Shown here piece by piece: positions 1 to 6,302 of a DNA stretch of 6,494 nucleotides. This stretch comes from an uncultured Faecalibacterium sp. (GTDB taxonomy: Bacteria > Bacillota > Clostridia > Oscillospirales > Ruminococcaceae): assembly GCA_934526125.1 (NCBI GenBank), contig CAKSZU010000094.1, forward strand, positions 1-6,494, given 5' to 3'. The notes below the pieces were generated by a model that ran no database searches, was not told the origin of the DNA, and worked only from the letters and a program-made list of their open reading frames with translations. Each line of letters opens with the position of its first letter. Within the stretch, counting starts at the first letter, position 1. The position numbers were made by a program, and so were the translations under genes.

Positions 1-632
<632 letters not shown>

Positions 633-653
633 TTACTCTTTCCTGTTTTTTAT

Positions 654-669
654 AAAATAAATTTATTTT
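654..669. repeat. 16-bp perfect AT palindrome in the ilvN-ilvC gap
   Basis: AAAATAAATTTATTTT reads identically on both strands. It lies six bases past the ilvN stop codon, inside the 58-bp AT-rich spacer before ilvC. It has no GC stem, so it is not an intrinsic terminator. It could be an mRNA processing site, a protein site, or simply an AT-rich spacer; nothing in the sequence decides. Confidence 0.5.
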
Positions 670-675
670 GGGAAC

Positions 676-1239
676 TTATTGGGGGCAGCGGGTCCCGGGC
701 AGGGGCAGCTGTGCGCTGCGCACCTCCTGCGGGGGCTTCTGTATGTGCTGGTGCATCCCGCCGCGTTCCAGCGCGGTAACGCCGGTGCGGCACTGCTCCA
801 GAATGGTATAACCGGCAAACATCTTCAGGAAGGCGTCGATCTTCTCCGGCTTGCCGATAAGCTCGAACACCATGCTGTCCGGCGAAAGGTCGATGATCTT
901 TGCCTTGTAGATGCTGGCGATCTCCCGCAGCTCGCTGCGGTTGTGGACATCCGCTGTCACCTTCAGCAGCAGCAGCTCCCTCTCCAGGGCGTTCTCGCTG
1001 TCCAGCACGAAAACCTGCCGGGTCACCTCCAGCCGCTCGGTCTGAAGGATCAGCTGGCTCAGGGCTTTTTCGTCGCTGGTGATGGTCACGGTGATGCGGC
1101 TGACTGCCGGGTCGTTGGTGGCGGACACCGTCAGGCTGTCGATGTTGAAGCCGCGGCGGCAGAACAGGTTGGACACCCGGGCCAGAACACCGCTCTGGTT
1201 GTCCACCAGCAGACTGATGACTCTGCGTTTGGATTCCAT
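676..1239 (-). CDS. ilvN: Acetolactate synthase small (regulatory) subunit
   Basis: This is the regulatory subunit that activates the IlvB catalytic subunit and gives valine feedback inhibition. Its 187 residues hold an N-terminal ACT domain (about residues 4-78, with VDNQSGVLARVSNLF and RGFNIDSLTV). A C-terminal small-subunit domain follows (about 85-160, with ELLLLKV and RTGVTALERG). N14, G17 and N32 align with E. coli IlvH N11, G14 and N29, positions where changes reduce valine sensitivity, so feedback control is probably intact (inference from alignment by eye). The ATG follows AAGGAGG with good spacing, and that ribosome binding site overlaps the ilvB stop codon; only 13 bp separate the genes, implying translational coupling. 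About 25 extra residues follow the domain, rich in Q, P and R and ending in TRCPQ. They make the protein longer than the common 160-172 residues. The symbol ilvH would be equally valid. Confidence 0.95.
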   Translation of the reverse strand: MESKRRVISLLVDNQSGVLARVSNLFCRRGFNIDSLTVSATNDPAVSRITVTITSDEKALSQLILQTERLEVTRQVFVLDSENALERELLLLKVTADVHNRSELREIASIYKAKIIDLSPDSMVFELIGKPEKIDAFLKMFAGYTILEQCRTGVTALERGGMHQHIQKPPQEVRSAQLPLPGTRCPQ

Positions 1240-1252
1240 GGGTTCGTCCTCC

Positions 1253-2917
1253 TTATTCCATGATGATGTCGTTGATATCGCCGCCGCCGGGGATCATGGG
1301 CAGGACCTTCTCGTCCTTGTCGATGATGCACTCGATCCAGGTGGGACCCTTCTGCTTCAGGGCATCGGCGAACGCCGCCTGGAACTCGGCCAGATTCGTG
1401 CAGCGGTAGCCCTTCAGGCCGAAGCCATCGGCCAGCTTGACGAAATCGGTGTGGCGGTGGGGGTCGGTCTGGGAGTAGCGCTTGCCGTAGAAGGCGGTCT
1501 GCCACTGCCGGACCATGCCCAGCACGGAGTTGTTGAAGATCACGGTGATGATGGGCAGCTCGTAGCTGACGGCGGTGCAGGCCTCGTTGAGGTTCATGTG
1601 GAAGGAACCGTCGCCGGTGAACATGACCACCCGCTGATCCCGGCCCAGTGCCATCTGGGCACCGATGGCCGCGCCATAGCCGAAGCCCATGGTGCCCAGG
1701 CCGCCGCTGGTGATGAAGCCGCGGCTCTTGGTGTGGCGGATGTACTGGGCCGCCCACATCTGGTGCTGGCCCACGTCGGTGACATACACGGCCTCGGGGC
1801 CGCACTGGCTGCACACCTCGCCGATGACCTGATGGGGCATCAGGCGGGAGGGGTCGGACACGGGGTGGTAATCCTGTGCCTGCCACTCCCGGATCATCTT
1901 CATCCAGTCAGGGTGCTTTGCCTCCTGGATGAGGGGGAGCATCCCCCGCAGCACATAGGCGGCATCGCCCACGATGGACAGATCCACATCCACATTCTTG
2001 CCCAGCTCGCTGGGGTCGATATCGATCTGGATGATGGTGGCATTTTTGGCAAAGGTCTTGGGGTTCAGGGCCACGCGGTCGGAAAAGCGGGTGCCCAGTG
2101 CGATCAGCACATCGCAGTCGGCCACGGCCCGGTTGGAGGTGTAGCAGCCGTGCATGCCGATCATGCCGATGTTCATGGGGTCGCCGTAGGGCACGACGCC
2201 TGCAGCCATCAGGGTGTAGGTGGCAGGGATCTCCGCTTTGTGGATCAGATCCCGCAGGGGCTGGCAGGAGGCTGCGCTGCGGACACCGCCGCCGAAATAG
2301 ACCAGCGGCCGCTTGGCGGCGTTGATGATGTCAGCCGCCCACTTGACCTGCTGCTCGTCATAGGTGGTCACGGTGCGGATCTTTTCCGGCTGCTTGGGGG
2401 TGAACTCGCACACGGCAGCGGTGACGTCTTTGGGGATATCCACCAGCACCGGGCCCTTGCGGCCGCTCTGGGCGATGCGGAAGGCCGCGCGCATGGTATC
2501 GGCCAGCTCTTCCACCCGGCGCACCGTGAAGTTGTGCTTGGTGATGGGCATCGTGATGCCCTCAATATAGGCTTCCTGGAAGCCGTCCTTGCCCAGACCC
2601 GGCGTGGCCACGTTGCCGGTGAAGGCCACCATCGGCACAGAGTCCATATAGGCGGTGGCGATGCCGGTGACGAGGTTCGTTGCGCCCGGGCCGCTGGTGG
2701 CCAGCACCACGCCGGTGCGGCCGGTAGCGCGGGCGTAACCGTCCGCCGCGTGGGAGGCCCCCTGCTCATGCGCCGTCAGCACATGGGTGATGCGGTCGGC
2801 GTTCCTGTACAGCTCATCGTACAGGTTCAATACGGCACCGCCGGGGTAGCCGAAGATGGTATCCACGCCCTGTTCGCACAGGACCTCGACAAAAATCTGG
2901 GAACCATTTAACTGCAT
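1253..2917 (-). CDS. ilvB: Acetolactate synthase large (catalytic) subunit
   Basis: This thiamine-diphosphate enzyme condenses two pyruvates to 2-acetolactate, or pyruvate with 2-oxobutanoate to 2-aceto-2-hydroxybutanoate. Its 554 residues match the family length. The N-terminal pyrimidine-binding domain has GYPGGAVLNLYDEL (23-36), the catalytic Glu51 in AHEQGASHAADGYAR, and TSGPGATNL (74-82). The central FAD-binding domain has ALGTRFSDR (273-281). The C-terminal ThDP/Mg domain has DVGQHQMW (381-388) and the GDG...NN motif (GDG at 435-437, NN at 462-463). The biosynthetic, FAD-containing type is indicated by RFSDR and by the adjacent ilvN, rather than the catabolic AlsS type. The ATG is preceded by CAGGAG nine bases upstream. 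It is first gene of ilvBNC and sits about 92 nt downstream of a near-consensus promoter. Confidence 0.97.
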   Translation of the reverse strand: MQLNGSQIFVEVLCEQGVDTIFGYPGGAVLNLYDELYRNADRITHVLTAHEQGASHAADGYARATGRTGVVLATSGPGATNLVTGIATAYMDSVPMVAFTGNVATPGLGKDGFQEAYIEGITMPITKHNFTVRRVEELADTMRAAFRIAQSGRKGPVLVDIPKDVTAAVCEFTPKQPEKIRTVTTYDEQQVKWAADIINAAKRPLVYFGGGVRSAASCQPLRDLIHKAEIPATYTLMAAGVVPYGDPMNIGMIGMHGCYTSNRAVADCDVLIALGTRFSDRVALNPKTFAKNATIIQIDIDPSELGKNVDVDLSIVGDAAYVLRGMLPLIQEAKHPDWMKMIREWQAQDYHPVSDPSRLMPHQVIGEVCSQCGPEAVYVTDVGQHQMWAAQYIRHTKSRGFITSGGLGTMGFGYGAAIGAQMALGRDQRVVMFTGDGSFHMNLNEACTAVSYELPIITVIFNNSVLGMVRQWQTAFYGKRYSQTDPHRHTDFVKLADGFGLKGYRCTNLAEFQAAFADALKQKGPTWIECIIDKDEKVLPMIPGGGDINDIIME

Positions 2918-2947
2918 GGTACGTTGCTCCTGTTCCTTATCCTCTTA

Positions 2948-2962
2948 CACTTTCAGAAAAAT
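2948..2962 (-). promoter_or_regulatory. CodY-like box in the ilvB leader
   Basis: On the minus strand this reads ATTTTTCTGAAAGTG. It matches 12 of 15 positions of the CodY consensus AATTTTCWGAAAATT. It lies about 50-60 nt downstream of the predicted ilvB transcription start, where a bound CodY could block elongation. CodY control of ilvB operons is known in other Firmicutes. Whether this organism has CodY cannot be seen here, and three mismatches in AT-rich DNA can arise by chance. Confidence 0.4.
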
Positions 2963-2980
2963 TCACTCAGACACGTCTCT

Positions 2981-2995
2981 TTTCATGTCACACAC
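2981..2995 (+). repeat. 15-bp element, first copy, downstream of the ilvB start site
   Basis: TTTCATGTCACACAC. An inverted near-copy (TTTCATGTGATTCAC on the minus strand) lies at 3060-3074, with 12 of 15 positions identical including the first eight. The two copies flank the ilvB promoter core, one in the leader and one upstream of the -35 box, an arrangement typical of paired operators. No known regulator is recognised. Confidence 0.4.
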
Positions 2996-3016
2996 TCATT
3001 TTTGAACGTTGGGTCA

Positions 3017-3044
3017 ATTATACTATAAATCGGGCCTTTGTCAA
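3017..3044 (-). promoter_or_regulatory. Promoter of the ilvBNC operon
   Basis: On the minus strand there is a perfect -35 TTGACA (3039-3044), a 16-bp spacer and a perfect -10 TATAAT (3017-3022). This predicts a start near 3010 and a leader of about 92 nt. The boxes match the housekeeping sigma-A consensus, so basal output should be high and regulation probably comes from repression. The leader is too short for a T-box and lacks its conserved antiterminator sequence; no intrinsic terminator lies between promoter and ilvB. Confidence 0.85.
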
Positions 3045-3059
3045 CCGACGTTTTGTAAA

Positions 3060-3074
3060 GTGAATCACATGAAA
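3060..3074 (-). repeat. 15-bp element, second copy, upstream of the ilvB -35 box
   Basis: Minus-strand TTTCATGTGATTCAC, the inverted partner of the copy at 2981-2995. It ends 15 bp upstream of the -35 box. The shared core is TTTCATGT followed by a looser A/CAC pattern. Low copy number makes chance hard to exclude. Confidence 0.4.
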
Positions 3075-3097
3075 GATGAAGATAATTAAACACACTC

Positions 3098-3126
3098 TTG
3101 CGCAGAATGTAACAGGAGAGTATAAT
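3098..3126 (+). promoter_or_regulatory. Promoter of the DUF815-type ATPase gene
   Basis: A perfect -10 TATAAT (3121-3126) follows a weak -35 TTGCGC (3098-3103, three of six matching) at the optimal 17-bp spacing. The predicted start is near 3133, giving a leader of about 44 nt. This makes the ATPase gene transcriptionally independent of the divergent ilv operon, although both share the 2918-3176 spacer. Confidence 0.65.
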
Positions 3127-3176
3127 TCAGATACTGTTATGTTTCATTTTGTAAGAGGGACGAAGAGGGATATCGT

Positions 3177-4394
3177 ATGAAACTTCGCGAATGGAATGCC
3201 CGTCTCCACGGGCTTGTGATCTTCCGCGCCCTGCTGGAGGACCCGGTGGTGGCAAAACTGATGGATCTGACCGACCGGATGGAGGCCGGGAGCCGCAGCA
3301 TGGGCCCGGTGTGCGACGCCGTGGCCTCCTTTGAGGCGGCCCTGTTCGAGCACACCACCAATCTGGGCGATTATCTTGTCTCCGCCGTGCTGGAGACCGA
3401 GACGGTCTGTGTCCGGCAGGCGGCCGCCGGGCAGCTCTCGCCGGTGCTGGAAGAGGCGCTGAACAGCGAGCTGGATTTCCTGCAGCAGCTCTGCGGGCTG
3501 ACGCTGGACGAGCTGTTCCAGACCGCCTACTCCGAGCAGAGCCAGCGGCCGGAGCTGGCCTTCCTGCCCCGGTGGGAGACCCGGGACATCGACCTGGCCG
3601 CCGCCTACGCCCAGCGGATGCGGGAAGCCGGGAAGAAGGGCTACGGCATGTTCGCCAAGCACCACGTCTTTACGGTGGAGGACGGGCGTCTGGTCCCCGT
3701 CAAGTACCCCGACCCCCAGAAGCTCAGCGAGCTGCCGGGCTACGAGAAGGAGCGGGAAAAGGTCATTGCCAACACCAGGGCCCTGCTGGCCGGGAGCCCC
3801 GCCAACAATGTCCTGCTGTACGGCGATGCCGGCACCGGCAAATCCAGCACCGTCAAGGCCATTGCCAACGAGTTTGCCGCCGACGGTCTGCGGCTGGTGG
3901 AAGTGAAAAAGAACCAGCTCTACCAGATCCCCGACCTGATGGACAAGCTGGCGGCCAATCCCCTGAAGTTCATCCTCTTCATCGACGACCTGAGCTTCTC
4001 CTCCAACGACGACAACTTCGCTGCCCTGAAGGCCATTCTGGAGGGCAGCGTGGGCGGCCGGGCCCGGAACATCGCGGTCTATGCCACCTCCAACCGCCGC
4101 CACCTGATCAAGGAGACCCTGACCGACCGCACCGGCGACGACATCCACGAAGCCGACACCCGGCAGGAACTCATGAGCCTGTCGGCCCGCTTCGGCCTGA
4201 CCGTCACCTTCCAGCGGCCCGAGAAAGCCCGATTCGAGGCCATCCTCACCGAGCTGGCAAAGCAGCATCACATCGAGATTCCCATGGACCAGCTGCTGGT
4301 CAAGGCCGAGGCCTTTGCCATCCGTGCCGGAGGCCGCAGCCCCCGGGTGGCCAAGCAGTTCATCGAGCAGTGCGAGAGCGGCGTACAGAAATAA
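3177..4394 (+). CDS. DUF815-type AAA+ ATPase of unknown function
   Basis: A 405-residue soluble protein. The first 190 residues are mostly helical, with no recognised motif. A P-loop domain follows: Walker A GDAGTGKSS (216-224), Walker B FILFIDD (265-271), sensor-1-like YATSNRRHL (302-310, N306), the arginine-bearing SLSARFG (334-340), and a C-terminal GGRSPRVAKQF (385-395) that could supply sensor 2. The pairing of IDDLSF, ATSNRRHL and SLSxRFG is the hallmark of the DUF815 (PF05673) family, whose cellular role is not established. From memory the residue before RFG is usually acidic, whereas here it is Ala337. There is no signal peptide or membrane segment, so it is probably cytosolic. The ATG follows two copies of AAGAGGGA (3153-3160 and 3163-3170); the nearer one, six bases away, can serve as ribosome binding site. 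It is a single-gene unit ending in a strong terminator. Confidence 0.88.
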   Translation: MKLREWNARLHGLVIFRALLEDPVVAKLMDLTDRMEAGSRSMGPVCDAVASFEAALFEHTTNLGDYLVSAVLETETVCVRQAAAGQLSPVLEEALNSELDFLQQLCGLTLDELFQTAYSEQSQRPELAFLPRWETRDIDLAAAYAQRMREAGKKGYGMFAKHHVFTVEDGRLVPVKYPDPQKLSELPGYEKEREKVIANTRALLAGSPANNVLLYGDAGTGKSSTVKAIANEFAADGLRLVEVKKNQLYQIPDLMDKLAANPLKFILFIDDLSFSSNDDNFAALKAILEGSVGGRARNIAVYATSNRRHLIKETLTDRTGDDIHEADTRQELMSLSARFGLTVTFQRPEKARFEAILTELAKQHHIEIPMDQLLVKAEAFAIRAGGRSPRVAKQFIEQCESGVQK

Positions 4395-4400
4395 CGGTCT

Positions 4401-4448
4401 GAACGAAAAAAGGAACGGCTCCGCGCGGAGCCGTTCCTTTTTTCGTTC
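4401..4448. terminator. Bidirectional terminator, perfect 48-bp palindrome
   Basis: The two 24-bp halves (4401-4424 and 4425-4448) are exact reverse complements. A GC-rich core GGAACGGCTCCG is flanked by an A6 run (4406-4411) and a T6 run (4438-4443). Either strand therefore gives a hairpin followed by a U-tract. It starts seven bases after the stop of the rightward ATPase gene and ends 26 bases before the stop of the convergent ilvA, so it serves both. Confidence 0.95.
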
Positions 4449-4474
4449 GGGATCCATCCGTGAGACTGAGAGGG

Positions 4475-5680
4475 TCAGACCCGTTCCGCCACCAGCTGGA
4501 AGCCTTCTTTCGTGAGTTCCTGCCGGATCTGCTCGATCTGGGCATGGTCGCGGGTCTCCAGAGCCAGCTTCAGGAAGCAGCTGGAAATGGGCATGTTGGG
4601 GTCGGAGCCGTCGTGCAGCACCGACACCACATTGCTGCCGCAGCGGGAGACGATGGCGGCCACCTTTTCCAGCTGGCCGGGCTTGTCCTCCAGTGCGATG
4701 GTCAGGTTGGCCTTCCGGCCGCTCATGACCAGACCGCGGGTGATGACGCGGTTGAGGATGTTCACATCGATGTTGCCGCCGGAGACAAGGCAGACCACCT
4801 TCTTGCCCTCGATGGGCAGTTTGTGGAAGAGGGCGGCCGCCACCGGCACGGCACCGGCACCCTCGGCCACCAGCTTCTGGTTCTCCATCAGGGAGAGGAT
4901 GGCGGCGGCGGTCTCGTCCTCGCTGACCGTGACGATGTCGTCCACATACTGCTCGCAGAGCTGGTAAGTCAGCTCGCCGGGGGTCTTGACCTGGATGCCG
5001 TCCGCAAAGGTGGAGACGTTCTTCAGGGTCTGGTACTTGTGCTCGTGCAGACTGCGGTACATGCTGGGGGCACCCTCGGCCTGGACACCGTAGACCTTGA
5101 CGTCCGGCTTCAGGCTCTTGATGGCAAAGGCCACGCCGGAGATCAGGCCGCCGCCGCCCACCGGCACGATGACCGCATCCAGATCGGGCAGCTGGTCCAG
5201 AATTTCCAGACCAATGGTACCCTGACCCGCAATGACCTGCTCGTCATCGTAGGGGTGGATGAAGGTCATGCCGGTCTCGGCCTGCAGCTCCACCGCCTTG
5301 TCGTGGGCGTCATCGTAGGTGCCGGGCACGAGGCAGACCTCCGCGCCCAAGCTCTTGGTGTTCTCCACCTTCATGATGGGGGCACCGTCGGGCATGCAGA
5401 CGATGCTTTTGATGCCGCGGCGGGTGGCTGCCAGCGCCACGCCCTGGGCATGGTTGCCGGCAGAGCAGGCAATGACGCCCTTCTCGCTCTCCTCTTTGGA
5501 GAGCTGGCTGATCTTATAATAGGCACCCCGCACCTTGAAGCTGCCGGTGACCTGAAGATTCTCGGTCTTGAGGTAGATGTGGCAGTCCTTGGAGAGCTTG
5601 GGTGCCTCGATGAGGTCGGTCTTGCGGGCAACGTCCTTCAGCACAAAGGCTGCGTGGTAGATCTTATCCAGAGTCAGCAT
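4475..5680 (-). CDS. ilvA: Threonine ammonia-lyase with one C-terminal ACT domain
   Basis: This PLP enzyme deaminates L-threonine to 2-oxobutanoate and ammonia, the committed step to isoleucine. Its 401 residues show a fold-type II catalytic domain with the PLP lysine K49 in GSFKVRGAY. The substrate loop is SAGNHAQG (73-80), the phosphate-binding loop VGGGGLISG (174-182), and VSGGNIDVN lies at 299-307. A single ACT domain follows (about 325-401, starting [16 protein letters not shown]). This is the short one-ACT form, not the long two-domain E. coli IlvA. The start at 5680 ([10 protein letters not shown]) is preferred because AGGA lies eight bases upstream. An in-frame ATG at 5704 has no such site and would sit about 18 nt from the predicted transcript start. 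It has its own promoter and a shared terminator. The product probably feeds IlvBN encoded 1.5 kb away; a catabolic (TdcB-like) role cannot be excluded. Confidence 0.94.
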   Translation of the reverse strand: MLTLDKIYHAAFVLKDVARKTDLIEAPKLSKDCHIYLKTENLQVTGSFKVRGAYYKISQLSKEESEKGVIACSAGNHAQGVALAATRRGIKSIVCMPDGAPIMKVENTKSLGAEVCLVPGTYDDAHDKAVELQAETGMTFIHPYDDEQVIAGQGTIGLEILDQLPDLDAVIVPVGGGGLISGVAFAIKSLKPDVKVYGVQAEGAPSMYRSLHEHKYQTLKNVSTFADGIQVKTPGELTYQLCEQYVDDIVTVSEDETAAAILSLMENQKLVAEGAGAVPVAAALFHKLPIEGKKVVCLVSGGNIDVNILNRVITRGLVMSGRKANLTIALEDKPGQLEKVAAIVSRCGSNVVSVLHDGSDPNMPISSCFLKLALETRDHAQIEQIRQELTKEGFQLVAERV

Positions 5681-5728
5681 AATCCTTTTCCTATCCTGTT
5701 CCATATTTCATAAATCGTGATGCTGTAA

Positions 5729-5757
5729 AGTATAGGATACAAAAAATATTTTGTCAA
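5729..5757 (-). promoter_or_regulatory. Promoter of ilvA
   Basis: On the minus strand there is a perfect -35 TTGACA (5752-5757), a 17-bp spacer, and a -10 TATACT (5729-5734, five of six). The start is predicted near 5722, with a leader of about 42 nt. A small dyad, GTAT-AGG-ATAC (5730-5740), overlaps the -10 box and spacer and could be an operator half-site pair; this is weak. Confidence 0.85.
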
Positions 5758-6005
5758 ATGAACGTATTTCATGCTTCTGGCGGCTGGGTTGACATCATCT
5801 TCTGATATCCCTCGCCCCAGGTCCACATGGCATCCAGAATGGGCTTGAGGCTGTACCCGAGATCCGTCAGGGTATATTCCACCCGGGGCGGCACCTCGGC
5901 ATAGACTTTCCGGGTCAGCAGGCCGCTGGCTTCCATCTGCCGCAGCTGGACGGTCAGGACCTTCTGGGTGACATTGCCGACTTCTCCGGCAACCCTCCGT
6001 ACCAG

Positions 6006-6033
6006 TTCTGAGTCCGGACAATTTCCGTATAAT
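6006..6033 (+). promoter_or_regulatory. Promoter candidate for the 49-codon plus-strand ORF
   Basis: A perfect -10 TATAAT (6028-6033) with a poor -35 candidate TTCTGA (6006-6011, three of six, 16-bp spacing). The predicted start near 6040 leaves a leader of about 17 nt with a ribosome binding site before the ATG at 6057. It lies inside the minus-strand HxlR frame, which is unexpected if that frame were an intact gene. Confidence 0.5.
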
Positions 6034-6056
6034 TCTGACAGAAAGCAGGTGATCGG

Positions 6057-6206
6057 ATGAACCAGTCGGAACGCCGCCAGTTCCTGCTCCGGGAGCTGCT
6101 GGCCGAAGAACCGGAATACCGCAGTCTTGCCGTCCCGGACGAGATCGCCCAAAAGAACTTCTGCATCCCGGAAGATGCCGATGCGGTGATCCGGGCACTG
6201 CTGTAA
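6057..6206 (+). pseudogene. 49-codon ORF, likely 5' remnant of a macrodomain protein-ADP-ribose hydrolase gene
   Basis: The product begins MNQSERRQFLLRELLAEE, continues PEYRSLAVPDEIAQKN, and ends CIPEDADAVIRALL before TAA. The first 34 residues or so resemble, from memory, the N-terminal helical cap of clostridial macrodomain hydrolases (MxQxERRxxLIxxLLxE...Y). Those are about 260 residues long and remove ADP-ribose from proteins. No macrodomain follows. The last 15 residues do not clearly belong, suggesting an internal deletion that joined the start to another 3' end. Expression signals look intact: TATAAT at 6028-6033, AGGTG five bases before the ATG, and a terminator after the stop. It may therefore still make a small protein. 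It is antisense to the first part of the HxlR frame. Family assignment is tentative. Confidence 0.45.
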
Positions 6207-6207
6207 C

Positions 6208-6287
6208 AAAAAGAAAAACGGTCTGCCTGCAGACCCTCCTGTCCGGAAAGACGGAGGGGCCTGCGGCAGGCCGCTTTTTTGTTTTTT
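6208..6287. terminator. Bidirectional terminator cluster of three hairpins
   Basis: Hairpin GGTCTGC-CT-GCAGACC (6220-6235) is followed on the minus strand by TTTTTCTTTTT, ending the leftward tcdA-like transcript. Hairpin GGCCTG-CGG-CAGGCC (6258-6272) is followed on the plus strand by T6-G-T6 (6275-6287), ending rightward transcription of the 49-codon ORF. Between them, CCTCC-T-GTC...GAC-GGAGG (6235-6257) forms a third hairpin with one bulge. The outer arms (about 6219-6227 and 6265-6273) can also pair with each other. Confidence 0.85.
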
Positions 6288-6302
6288 GAGGGTGCGTCAG
6301 GC

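Larger units (their letters stand above)
5769..6209 (-). pseudogene. HxlR-family transcriptional regulator, probably N-terminally truncated
   Basis: The last 80 residues or so (codons from about 5970 down to the TGA at 5769) are typical HxlR. They hold the recognition-helix segment NVTQKVLTVQLRQMEASGLL, then the wing KVYAEVPPRVEYTLTDLG and the terminal helix SLKPILDAMWTWGE. The family's N-terminal part, normally with a Cys-Pro start and a GGKW-like helix, is missing. The frame stays open to a TTG at 6209 (146 codons), but no ribosome binding site precedes it, the upstream DNA is a terminator T-run, and residues 2-51 are antisense to a better-supported plus-strand ORF. No alternative ATG or GTG with a binding site was found. 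I infer a 5'-truncated remnant. A functional gene with a divergent N-terminus is possible, because FLSELYG...SELVRR could still form helices. It ends 88 bp before the ilvA start. Confidence 0.6.

Noticed and set aside
1079..2911. 610-codon open frame on the plus strand across ilvB, rich in Gly, His, Asp and Val
   Set aside because: It is the antisense of ilvB. The composition is that of a mirrored GC-rich coding frame, there is no ribosome binding site, and the minus strand encodes an unmistakable complete enzyme.
2963..2999. Two tiny ORFs in the ilvB leader (MSV at 2988-2999 and MKRDVSE at 2963-2986) as an attenuator leader peptide
   Set aside because: They contain almost no Leu, Ile or Val codons and no terminator/antiterminator structure follows, so classical attenuation is not supported.
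2918..3010. T-box riboswitch controlling ilvBNC
   Set aside because: The leader is only about 92 nt. I find no T-box antiterminator consensus and no intrinsic terminator before ilvB.
2990..3097. 8-bp direct repeat ACACACTC at 2990-2997 and 3090-3097 in the ilvB-ATPase spacer
   Set aside because: It is short and low in complexity, and only two copies lie 100 bp apart; chance is the simplest explanation.
5681..5704. Upstream ATG at 5704 as the ilvA start (eight extra residues, MEQDRKRI)
   Set aside because: It has no ribosome binding site and lies about 18 nt from the predicted transcript start. The ATG at 5680 has AGGA at good spacing and matches the usual N-terminus of the family.
4460..5713. 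417-codon plus-strand frame across ilvA, and a 437-codon minus-strand frame (3144-4457) across the ATPase gene
   Set aside because: Both are antisense shadows of well-supported genes, show no family motifs, and lack expression signals. The second would also run through the palindromic terminator.
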